From Hymenobacter sp. 15J16-1T3B (GTDB taxonomy: Bacteria > Bacteroidota > Bacteroidia > Cytophagales > Hymenobacteraceae), in assembly GCF_020711235.1 (NCBI RefSeq), contig NZ_JAJFAV010000009.1, forward strand, positions 124,001 to 188,000: a DNA stretch of 64,000 nucleotides. Reading direction: 5' to 3'. A program made the translations under genes and the position numbers. Below are positions 54,005-62,140 of this stretch, piece after piece. Under the pieces are notes generated by a model that saw only the letters and a list, made by a program, of their open reading frames with translations, was not told the origin of the DNA and ran no database searches. Numbering within the stretch: position 1 is the first letter of the stretch; the number at the start of each line of letters is the position of its first letter.

Positions 54005-56299
54005 ATGCACAACCTCGACGCTGCCGGCCACGTGCGCGGCGAATCGCAATACCTCGACGACATTCCGACGCAGCGCGGCACCCTGCACGCGGCGGTGTTC
54101 GGCTCCCCGCTGGCCCACGGCGTGCTCGACGGGCTCAGCCTGCAAGCCGCCCGCCGCGCCCCCGGCGTGGTGCGCATCCTCACGGCCGAGGACATTCCCG
54201 GCGAAAACCAGATCGGCGGCATCGTGCCCGACGAGCCGCTGCTGGCCGAGGGCCACGTGCACTTCCAGGGCCAGCCGGTGGCCCTGGTGCTGGCCGAAAC
54301 CGAGGCCCAGGCCCGCGCCGCCGTCAAGCTCATCGAGGCCGACATTACGCCGCTGCCCGTCATCACCGACCCGCGCGTGGCGCAGGCCCAGGGCGAGCTG
54401 ATTGTGCCCCCGCGTACCTTCCGCCTCGGCGACCCGGCCACGGCCTGGGCCGACTGCGCCCACATCATCGAGGGCACGGCCGAAAACGGCGGGCAAGAGC
54501 ACTTGTACATTGAAACGCAGGGCGCCTACGCCTACCCCACCGACGGCGGCGGGGTGCGCGTGCACTCCTCCACGCAGGGGCCGACCGCCGTGCAGCGCCA
54601 CACGGCGCGGGTGCTGGGCCTGGGCATGCATAAGGTGGAAATTGACGTGGTGCGCCTCGGCGGCGGCTTCGGCGGCAAGGAAGACCAGGCCACCACCTGG
54701 GGCGCCTTGGCCGCGCTGGCCGCCCACGTGCTCAAGAAGCCGGTGAAGCTGGTGCTGCCCCGCCACGACGACCTGCGCATGACCGGCAAGCGCCACCCCT
54801 ACTCCTCCGACTTCAAGCTGGGCCTCTCGGCCGATCTGAAGCTGCTGGCCTACGAGGTGACGTTTTACCAGAACGCCGGCGCCGCCGCCGACCTCTCGCC
54901 GGCCGTGCTGGAGCGCACCCTGTTTCACGCCTGCAATACCTACTTCATCCCAAACGTGCGGGCCACGGCCTACAGCTGCCGCACCAATCTGCCGCCCAAC
55001 ACCGCTTTCCGCGGCTTTGGCGGGCCGCAGGGCATGTTCGTCATCGAGTCGGCCATTGCCCAGGCGGCCGAGCAGCTGGGCGTGCCGGCCTACGAAATCC
55101 AGCGGCGCAACCTGCTCGCGGACGGGCAGGTGTTTCCCTACGGGCAGCGCGTGGCCGACTGCAACGCCGGGCTGAGCTGGCAAACGGCCGAGCAGAAGTT
55201 TGAGCTGGCCGGCTGGCAGACCGAAGTCGACGCCTTTAATGCGCAGAACGCGACGAAAAAGCGCGGCTTGGCGGTAATGCCGATTTGCTTCGGCATCTCG
55301 TTCACCAAAACGGCCATGAACCAGGCTCGGGCCCTGGTGCACATCTACACCGACGGCTCGGTGGGCATCAGCACCGGAGCGGTGGAAATGGGGCAGGGCG
55401 TGAACACCAAGATGATTCAGGTGGCCGCCCGCACTTTGGGCATCAACCCAAACCGGGTGCGCATCGAGGCCACCAACACCACCCGCGTGGCCAACACCTC
55501 GCCCTCGGCCGCGTCGGCCACCGCCGACCTCAACGGCAAGGCCGTGGAGCTGGCCTGCCGGGAGCTGCGCGCCCGCCTCATGCGCCACGCCGCCGACGAG
55601 TTAAAGCTGGAATACGAAGGCCTGGAAATCCGCGACGAGCAGGTGCTGGCCGCCGGCAAGCCCGCCGAGACGGACTGGGAAAAGCTGGTGTCCTCGGCCT
55701 ATTGGAAGCGGGTGAGCCTGACGGAAAACGCCCACTACGCCACGCCCGATCTGTGGTTTGACCAGACCGAGGAAAAGGGCCACCCCTTTGCCTACCACGT
55801 CTACGGCACGGCCTTGGTGCAGGCCACGGTCGACGTCGTGCGCGGCACCTACGACGTCGACGCGGTGCGGCTGGTGCACGACTTTGGCCAGAGCTTCACC
55901 CCGGGCATCGACCGCGGGCAGATCGAGGGCGGGCTGGTGCAGGGCCTGGGCTGGATGACCATGGAAGAGCTGATTTACAACGAGCAGGGCCGCCTGCTCA
56001 GCAATGCGCTCAGCACTTACAAAGTACCCGACCTCTACAGCGTGCCGGCCGTGGTCGACGTGGAATTCTTGGAAACCCCGGGCCACCCCAACGCCATTCT
56101 GCGCGCTAAGGCCGTGGGCGAGCCGCCGCTGATGTACGGCCTGGGGGCCTATTTCGCCATTCGCAACGCCGTACGCGCCTTCCGCCCCGATGTGCGCCCG
56201 GCCTTTTCGGCCCCCATCACGCCGGAAAAAGTGCTGACCAGCCTCTACGCCCCGGCCGCAGTGCCAGCCCCCCGCCACGAGCCGGCCACAACCTCGTAA
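54005..56299 (+). CDS. xdhB: Xanthine dehydrogenase molybdenum-binding subunit
   Basis: The 764-residue protein starts MHNLDAAGHVRGESQYLDDI, has GGGFGGKEDQATTWGALAAL, the FRGFGGPQGMF molybdopterin loop, GAVEMGQGVNTKMIQVAART, and the catalytic glutamate E706 in KAVGEPPLMYG. It hydroxylates hypoxanthine and xanthine. An upstream open frame of 116 codons in the same phase overlaps xdhA and is not protein-like, so ATG 54005 is used. Maturation needs XdhC, encoded next. Confidence 0.95.
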   Translation: MHNLDAAGHVRGESQYLDDIPTQRGTLHAAVFGSPLAHGVLDGLSLQAARRAPGVVRILTAEDIPGENQIGGIVPDEPLLAEGHVHFQGQPVALVLAETEAQARAAVKLIEADITPLPVITDPRVAQAQGELIVPPRTFRLGDPATAWADCAHIIEGTAENGGQEHLYIETQGAYAYPTDGGGVRVHSSTQGPTAVQRHTARVLGLGMHKVEIDVVRLGGGFGGKEDQATTWGALAALAAHVLKKPVKLVLPRHDDLRMTGKRHPYSSDFKLGLSADLKLLAYEVTFYQNAGAAADLSPAVLERTLFHACNTYFIPNVRATAYSCRTNLPPNTAFRGFGGPQGMFVIESAIAQAAEQLGVPAYEIQRRNLLADGQVFPYGQRVADCNAGLSWQTAEQKFELAGWQTEVDAFNAQNATKKRGLAVMPICFGISFTKTAMNQARALVHIYTDGSVGISTGAVEMGQGVNTKMIQVAARTLGINPNRVRIEATNTTRVANTSPSAASATADLNGKAVELACRELRARLMRHAADELKLEYEGLEIRDEQVLAAGKPAETDWEKLVSSAYWKRVSLTENAHYATPDLWFDQTEEKGHPFAYHVYGTALVQATVDVVRGTYDVDAVRLVHDFGQSFTPGIDRGQIEGGLVQGLGWMTMEELIYNEQGRLLSNALSTYKVPDLYSVPAVVDVEFLETPGHPNAILRAKAVGEPPLMYGLGAYFAIRNAVRAFRPDVRPAFSAPITPEKVLTSLYAPAAVPAPRHEPATTS

Positions 56300-56460
56300 T
56301 AAACGCGCTCCGGCCGGTCCCACCGCGCCCGTCCAGGTATTCCTGGGCGGGCGCGGTGTGTTTATGATTGACGACCAGGGCTGCGGCAGGGAGGGGCAGC
56401 GTCTCGACAAGGTGAAAATGCTCGTGCCGCTATCCTATTTTATGCTCATAAAATGCTTCC

Positions 56461-57483
56461 TTGCAGTTGGATTCACCCACCACCTTGGACCTTTTTAACG
56501 TTTCGCCCTCCGTTCCACGCGACCTGCTGGTATGGCAGCACGCCATGGCGTGTCTGCGCGCCGGCATTCCGGTTAGTTTGCTGCTGGTAGCGCGCAGCAG
56601 CGGCTCCAGCCCGGGGCGGCAAGGCTTCAAAATGAGCGTGGCGCCGGGCAGCATGGTCGGCTCCATCGGCGGGGGCATCATGGAGCACAAATTCGTGGAG
56701 CTGGCGCGGCGCGGCCTGAGCGAGGGCCGCCGCGACGTGCTGCTGCGCGAGCAGATTCACCGCGGCGAAGCCCCGCATAACCGTTCGGGCATGATTTGCT
56801 CGGGCGAGCAGACGCTGCTGCTGTTGCCCTTGACCGAAGCGCATTTGCCCACCCTGCGCTTTGTAGCCGAAGCCCTGCAGCAGCACCGCCCGGCTTGGCT
56901 GCGCTGCACGGCCGCCGGGGAGCTGTTTGCCGCCGACGGTGCCCCGCCCCTTGCGCCGGGCCTGCACGGGTCGGCCACTGGCGAGGACTGGCAGTACATT
57001 GAGCGCCTTGGGTTTCGCGACCAGCTGACCATCGTGGGCGGGGGCCACGTGGGACTGGCCCTTTCGCAGGTGGTGGCCAACCTGGACTTTCGCCTCACCG
57101 TGCTCGACAACCGCGCCGGCCTGAATACCCTGCAGCTCAACCCCTACGCCCACGAGAAACGCACCCTGGATTACGCCGCCCTGGGCCCGGCCCTGGCCGA
57201 TGGGCCGCACCAGTACGTGGTGGTAATGACCTTTGGCTACCGCACTGACGCAGTGGCACTACGTCAGTTGATTGGGCGGCCGTTTGCGTATTTGGGCGTG
57301 ATGGGCAGCGCCGCCAAAATTGCGACCATGCGCCAAGAGCTACTCGCCGAAGGGTATTCGGAGGAGCAACTGGCCCGAGTACATGCCCCCATCGGGCTGC
57401 CCATTCACAGCCGCACGCCCGAAGAAATAGCCATTAGCGTAGCCGCCGAGCTGATTCGCGTGCGTAACGCGCCGCGCGCCTAA
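56461..57483 (+). CDS. xdhC: XdhC molybdenum-cofactor insertion protein, probable TTG start
   Basis: The 340-residue protein binds and sulphurates molybdenum cofactor for XdhB. N-terminal features are LLLVARSSGSSPGRQGFKMS and GSMVGSIGGGIMEHKFVE. The C-terminal Rossmann domain has QLTIVGGGHVGLALSQV and FAYLGVMGSAAKIATM. No ATG or GTG start is available: an in-frame TAA lies at 56449-56451 and the first plausible initiators are TTG at 56461 or 56467. The 160-base gap after xdhB suggests a separate or long leader. Confidence 0.87.
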   Translation: MQLDSPTTLDLFNVSPSVPRDLLVWQHAMACLRAGIPVSLLLVARSSGSSPGRQGFKMSVAPGSMVGSIGGGIMEHKFVELARRGLSEGRRDVLLREQIHRGEAPHNRSGMICSGEQTLLLLPLTEAHLPTLRFVAEALQQHRPAWLRCTAAGELFAADGAPPLAPGLHGSATGEDWQYIERLGFRDQLTIVGGGHVGLALSQVVANLDFRLTVLDNRAGLNTLQLNPYAHEKRTLDYAALGPALADGPHQYVVVMTFGYRTDAVALRQLIGRPFAYLGVMGSAAKIATMRQELLAEGYSEEQLARVHAPIGLPIHSRTPEEIAISVAAELIRVRNAPRA

Positions 57484-57507
57484 CGACGCCAGCCCCAACG
57501 CTACGTC

Positions 57508-58038
57508 CTAGCGCGCCCCCTGAATCAGAGCGCATTCTTCCACCGTCAGGCCCGACATGCGCACCCAGTGCCGCAGGGCCGCGTCGTTGATGCTGGAGAT
57601 GGGCGCGTGGCGGTACTGGCTGTCGAGCTGCTGCTGCAAGTCGGGGCGGCCGGTTTGTTGCAGCAAGTACCCGAGGGCAGCGGGCCGGCCGTGTTCATCG
57701 AGCAGAGTGGGCTGCGGCCCGGTATCGGGCGGAGCTACCTGCCCGGCCGTGCGGTAGGCGTGCAGCATTTTCAGGGCTTGGTAGCGGCGGCGGCGCAGGT
57801 GACTGGGCAGCTGGCGGGTGCTTTTGTGCCGCAGCACTTCCTCGGCGTAAGCCAAGCGGGCGGCTTCACGGGCGTTTTCGTCGGTATTCGCCTCGGCCTG
57901 CCCGGCGGTCAAGAATTCCTCGTAACTGGCAGCTGAAGCATAAGTGCCACCGCCCGGAGGGGCGGTGGCCGAATCGTGCTGGCAGCTCGTGCTGAGCAGC
58001 ACGACCATCAGGCTGGCAGAAATAGTCAACAACTTCAC
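57508..58038 (-). CDS. Small lipoprotein of unknown function
   Basis: The 176-residue protein has a lipobox VVLLSTSCQHD (C19). The mature part is helical: YEEFLTAGQAEANTDENARE, LPSHLRRRRYQALKMLHAYR, and a C-terminal region ending VRMSGLTVEECALIQGAR. DEHGRPAALGYLLQQTGRPD hints at a short conserved domain seen in secreted proteins of several bacteria, but I cannot name it. It is convergent with xdhC, 24 bases apart. Confidence 0.78.
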   Translation of the reverse strand: MKLLTISASLMVVLLSTSCQHDSATAPPGGGTYASAASYEEFLTAGQAEANTDENAREAARLAYAEEVLRHKSTRQLPSHLRRRRYQALKMLHAYRTAGQVAPPDTGPQPTLLDEHGRPAALGYLLQQTGRPDLQQQLDSQYRHAPISSINDAALRHWVRMSGLTVEECALIQGAR

Positions 58039-58488
58039 GGTGGGTAAGGATAGTAGCTAAAGACAGCGACCGAACCACTGGCAATAATGGCCCGTGGCAG
58101 CTGCCTCTGCCTCCCATGATCCTACTTTACCCCACCAGGTTGCAATGACCTATAAATTTTTTCAGTCGACTGCGGATGCCTGCAGGCTATCAGACCCTTA
58201 CGCTTCATAATTCCCCTTCTACGGTCTGCACTTCTTGTTGACGAGGCCGGCGGCGTACCCGGAACGGCGGCGGGTCCGCACGGGCGGGAAACGGGCCAGT
58301 CCGCGGGCCCCAAGTCGTTCTCAGGCCCAGAAGCAAGCCGCGCAGTTAGCGCCGGCAAGCTTTTGTCGCCATCCGGCAGCCCGGCGCCGCCAGTAGCAGC
58401 GGCCTTGGGAGCGGGTACGCGGGCGTATTCGGAATGCGACGTGTTGTTGACAAAAGCTTCCGGCAGGCCGTTCGTGGCGGGGCGGCGT
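58039..58488. other. 450-base region without a supported gene
   Basis: The only structure seen is a spaced inverted repeat, GCCGGCAAGCTTTTGTC at 58351-58367 and GACAAAAGCTTCCGGC at 58449-58464, with one extra base in the left arm and about 80 bases between. A short AT-rich run lies at 58150-58165. Open frames here are Arg/Pro-rich and look like chance. Confidence 0.4.
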
Positions 58489-60369
58489 TTATTGGTAGCC
58501 GGCGGCTTGCAGCCGGAATAGCTCGGCGTAGCGGCCGCCGCGGGCCAGCAGCTCGGCGTGGGAGCCCAACTCCACGAACTGCCCGTGCTCGATGACGAGG
58601 ATGCGGTCGGCCATGCGCACGGTGCTGAAGCGGTGCGAAATGAGCACGGCGGTTTTGCCCTGGGTCAGGTCTTTGAACCGTTGAAACACCTCGTACTCGG
58701 CGCGGGCGTCGAGGGCGGCGGTGGGCTCGTCGAGGATGAGCAGCTGCGCGTCGCGCATGTAGGCGCGGCCGAGGGCAATTTTCTGCCACTCCCCGCCCGA
58801 GAGGTCCACGCCGCCGTTGAAGCGCCGGCCAATCATCTGCTCGTAGCCCTGCGGCAGCTTGGCAATGACGGAGTCGGCCAGGCTTTGCTGGGCGGCCTGC
58901 TCGATGCGCGGGCGGTTGTTTTTCTCCTCGATGCGGCCCACGGCCAGGTTTTGGCCGGCCGGCAGCTGAAAGCGCACGAAGTCCTGGAAGATGACGCCGA
59001 TTTCCTGGCGCAGCTCGGCCGGGTCGTACTCGCGCAGGTCGTGGCCGTCGAGCAGGATGCGGCCCTCGGTGGGGTCGTAGAGCCGGGCCAGCAACTTGAC
59101 GAGGGTGGTTTTGCCGGCGCCGTTTTCGCCCACCAGCGCCAGCTTCTCACCGGCGCGCAGGTGGAAGCTGAGGTGGCGCAGGGCCCATTTTTCGGCGTTG
59201 CGGTACTTGAAGCCCACGTTGTCGAAGGTAAACCCTTCGCGGATGGGCCGCGGAAAGGGCCGCACCGATTGCCCCGCCTCAGGCCGGCGGATGCGCGGCT
59301 GCAGGTGGAAAAAGTCGAAGAAGTCCTGCAGGTAGAGCGCGCCGTCGGCCACCGAGCTGAAGCGGCTCAGAATGCCTTCCAAGAGCCCGCGCATGCGCCC
59401 GAACGAGCCGGCCAGAAAGGTGAGCTGGCCGATGCTGATTTGCCCGCGCACGGCCTGGCTGATGATGTACACGTAGGCCGCGTAGTAGCCGGCCGCGCCC
59501 ACGGCGGCGAAGAAGGTGCCCCAACCGGCGCGGCGAATCACCAGGGCCCGGTTCTGCTGGTAGAACTGGTCGGAGAGCAGGCGGAACCGATCGATGAGAA
59601 ACCCGGACAGGCCAAAAATCTTGACCTCTTTGGCCGTTTCGTCGGAGGCGCCGGTCTGGCGCAGGTAGTCCAGCTCGCGCCGCTCGGGCGTCCAGCCGTG
59701 CACCAGCGAGTAGCTGCGCTCATTGAAGTGCGACTCGCCCAGGAAGGCCGGCACCACCGCCACTAGCAAGAGCAGCAGCAACCAGGGATTGAAGGCGGCC
59801 AGGCCCACGGCCAGAAACGCCATGGTGATGAAATCCTGAGCTTGCGAGAGGACCTGGGCCATGAGCACGGTGCGCGAGAGGGTTTGGCGCCGGGCCCGTT
59901 CGAGCTTGTCGTAAAAGGCCGCGTCCTCGAACTGGTCGAGGTCCAGCTCGGCCGCGTGCTGCATCAGGCGGATAGACGTCTGGTTGGCAAACAGGTCGCC
60001 GAGCAGGGAGTCGAGCAGGGCCACGCCGCGGCCCAGGGCGTCGGACAGGATGGCCAGGCCGAACTCCAGGGCCACCAGCTCCAGCACCGGGGTGAGGGCC
60101 CGCTCGGCGGCGGGCTGCCGGCTCAGCTGCACCACGCTGTCGAGGATGAGCTGCCCCACGTAGAGCATGGCCACGGGCAGGGCAGCCCGCAGCAGGCGCA
60201 GGGCCACGTTGCCGAGGGTGAGGCCCGGCGAGGTCTGCCAGATCAGTCGTAGAAACTCGGGCAGGTTTTTGAGGGCCGAAAACCGCTCCCGCACGCTCAC
60301 GGCGGGCTTGCCGTCGGGGCGCGGGCGCTTGGCCGATACGCGTTGGAAAAGATCCGTCCAGAAACTCAT
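58489..60369 (-). CDS. ABC exporter, half-transporter (membrane domain plus ATPase)
   Basis: The 626-residue protein from ATG 60369 (MSFWTDLFQRVSAK) has a six-helix membrane domain to about residue 340, then an ATPase domain with Walker A GENGAGKTTLVKLL, the signature DLSGGEWQKIALGRAYM and Walker B LLILDEPTAALD with the H-loop LISHRFST. It is a homodimeric type IV exporter of lipids, drugs or peptides. Substrate unknown. The upstream extension of the frame runs through repeat copy C and is rejected. Confidence 0.92.
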   Translation of the reverse strand: MSFWTDLFQRVSAKRPRPDGKPAVSVRERFSALKNLPEFLRLIWQTSPGLTLGNVALRLLRAALPVAMLYVGQLILDSVVQLSRQPAAERALTPVLELVALEFGLAILSDALGRGVALLDSLLGDLFANQTSIRLMQHAAELDLDQFEDAAFYDKLERARRQTLSRTVLMAQVLSQAQDFITMAFLAVGLAAFNPWLLLLLLVAVVPAFLGESHFNERSYSLVHGWTPERRELDYLRQTGASDETAKEVKIFGLSGFLIDRFRLLSDQFYQQNRALVIRRAGWGTFFAAVGAAGYYAAYVYIISQAVRGQISIGQLTFLAGSFGRMRGLLEGILSRFSSVADGALYLQDFFDFFHLQPRIRRPEAGQSVRPFPRPIREGFTFDNVGFKYRNAEKWALRHLSFHLRAGEKLALVGENGAGKTTLVKLLARLYDPTEGRILLDGHDLREYDPAELRQEIGVIFQDFVRFQLPAGQNLAVGRIEEKNNRPRIEQAAQQSLADSVIAKLPQGYEQMIGRRFNGGVDLSGGEWQKIALGRAYMRDAQLLILDEPTAALDARAEYEVFQRFKDLTQGKTAVLISHRFSTVRMADRILVIEHGQFVELGSHAELLARGGRYAELFRLQAAGYQ

Positions 60370-60475
60370 GATGGGCAGTTGAACGGATGTATAACAAATC
60401 AGGACGAATTCGGGCAGCTGCTGCGGTGCGCCGTCGTTGCGAACCGGCCCGCCAGTAGCGCCAGTAGTGTCGCCC

Positions 60476-60679
60476 GTCCTTGCGAGCGAACCGACGGTCG
60501 ACGTAGTCAAGCGCGGCAAGCCTTCTGCTAGTAGCACCGCCGCCCAGTTCCTGCCAACCGCAGCCGGCCCCGCTCGAAACCAGCGTCATCGGTTTTGGTG
60601 GGGCCGTTTTAAGTCTGTGCCAGTGGGCCCGTTGTGCCGCGAGCGGAAGAATTGCGTCGTCGTGCCTCCTCGCAACGAC
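60476..60679. repeat. Composite dispersed repeat, copy C (degenerate)
   Basis: Left arm GTCCTTGCGAGCGAACCGAC with GTCGACGTAGTCAAGC, shared with copy A in inverse orientation, right end CTCGCAACGAC preceded by TGCCGCGAGCGGAAGAATTG. The central palindrome survives as GGCCCCGCTCGAAACC and GGTGGGGCCGTTTT. It lies in the 452-base divergent gap between the ABC exporter (start 60369) and the MFS gene (start 60822); the rest of the gap holds only the MFS promoter. Confidence 0.7.
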
Positions 60680-60787
60680 GGCGGGGAGACGGCGCAGCCT
60701 TCCTGCAAGGAGGGCGGGATGAATCGGTGTTACGGCCGCGGGCCCGAAGCCGCGTCTTCATACCGGGCGGCACTGCCCGCTGCGGGC

Positions 60788-60795
60788 TACCTTTG
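60788..60795 (+). promoter_or_regulatory. TAnnTTTG -7 element for the MFS gene
   Basis: TACCTTTG on the plus strand, 26 bases before the ATG at 60822. No -33 TTG at the usual spacing. Confidence 0.55.
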
Positions 60796-60821
60796 CGGGC
60801 TCGTTTCGCGTACCGCTTCCC

Positions 60822-62018
60822 ATGTCCACTGCTGCCCCGGGCAAGGTGTACACAACCGGTTTCTGGTTGATGTGCCTGTCGTCCTTTCTGTTTTTCCTGA
60901 GCTTCAACCTGCTGATTCCCGAGCTACCGGCCCACCTGACCAGCCTAGGCGGCGGCGAGTACAAGGGCTACATCATTGCCCTGTTCACCGTCACGGCGGC
61001 CATTTCGCGCCCCTTCAGCGGCAAGCTGGCCGACACGGTGGGGCGCATCCCGGTGATGGTTATTGGCACCTTGGTGTGCTTTGTGTGCGGCTTCCTCTAC
61101 GCCTGGGCCACCACCGTTTTCACTTTTCTGGCCCTGCGCCTGCTGCACGGTTTCAGCACCGGCTTCAAGCCCACCGGCACGGCCGCCTTCATTGCCGACA
61201 TCATCCCGGTGGAGCGCCGCGGCGAGGCCATGGGCCTGCTGGGCGTGTGCGGCACCCTGGGCATGGCCGTGGGCCCGGCCCTGTGCGGGCCCATCACCGA
61301 GTATTTCTCCCTCAACACCCTGTTCTACGTCTCCTCCGGGCTGGCCCTGCTTTCGGTGCTGGTGCAGGGCACGATGACGGAGACGCTGAACCCCGCGCAG
61401 CGGCAGAAATTTCACTGGGGCCTGCTGCGCATCGAGTGGCACGAGGTGCTGGAGCCGCGCGTGCTCAAGCCGGCCGTGGTCACGCTGCTCTGCCTGTTTC
61501 CCTACGGCGCCATCGTCACCATCGTGCCCGACCAAAGCCAGCTGCTGGGCCTGACGGGCCTCACCAAGGGCTCGTTTTTCATCTGCTACACCATTTCCAC
61601 CCTGGCCGTGCGCTTGGTGGCCGGCCGCGCCTCCGACGTGTACGGGCGCGTGCCGGTGCTGCGCCTCTCCACCCTGGCGCTGGTGCTGGCGCTGGCCGTG
61701 CTCACGCTGGCGCGGACCCCGCTGGTGTTTCTGGTCGGGGCGGGGCTATTCGGGCTAGCTTCGGGGCTGAACTCGCCCACGCTCTACGCCTGGACGGTGG
61801 ACCTGAGCCACCCCGAGCACCGGGGCCGCGCCGTGGGCACCATGTACATTGCGCTGGAAGTGGGCATTATGTTCGGGGCGCTGCTGGCCGGCTGGGTATA
61901 CTCCAACGACGCCTCCCGCCTGCCGCTGGTGTACGCCCTGAGCGCGGCCTGCGTGCTCGGGGCGCTGGTGTACCTGTACCGGCAACCCGTGCAGCGGCCC
62001 ACCAGGCTGGCGGATTAA
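60822..62018 (+). CDS. MFS transporter
   Basis: The 398-residue protein has twelve hydrophobic helices and MFS loop motifs: SGKLADTVGRIPVMVIGTLV between helices 2 and 3, and VAGRASDVYGRVPVLRLSTL between helices 8 and 9. The 4-5 region is RLLHGFSTGFKPTGTAAFIA, as in drug/sugar exporters of this family. Length is usual. Substrate cannot be told. It is followed by 122 bases including a short palindrome (TTGGTAC/GTACCAA near 62055) before the next gene. Confidence 0.9.
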   Translation: MSTAAPGKVYTTGFWLMCLSSFLFFLSFNLLIPELPAHLTSLGGGEYKGYIIALFTVTAAISRPFSGKLADTVGRIPVMVIGTLVCFVCGFLYAWATTVFTFLALRLLHGFSTGFKPTGTAAFIADIIPVERRGEAMGLLGVCGTLGMAVGPALCGPITEYFSLNTLFYVSSGLALLSVLVQGTMTETLNPAQRQKFHWGLLRIEWHEVLEPRVLKPAVVTLLCLFPYGAIVTIVPDQSQLLGLTGLTKGSFFICYTISTLAVRLVAGRASDVYGRVPVLRLSTLALVLALAVLTLARTPLVFLVGAGLFGLASGLNSPTLYAWTVDLSHPEHRGRAVGTMYIALEVGIMFGALLAGWVYSNDASRLPLVYALSAACVLGALVYLYRQPVQRPTRLAD

Positions 62019-62140
62019 TTTTTTTCATCTTATCTTCAGAATATGCAGGCCGCTTGGTACTTTTAAGGTACCAAAAGTGGGTTTTGGGGCCAATTAGCCC
62101 TGAAACTGCCCGATTGAATAGCTTTTATCGGTTTTTGAAG

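Noticed and set aside
58122-58358. 78-codon minus-strand frame between the small lipoprotein and ABC exporter genes.
   Set aside because: No motifs, Pro/Arg-rich, and no promoter or conserved start to support it.
60433-60445. GTCGTTGCGAACC, a possible further repeat arm just upstream of copy C.
   Set aside because: Only about ten bases match the repeat arm and no partner end is found, so it is not counted as a separate copy.
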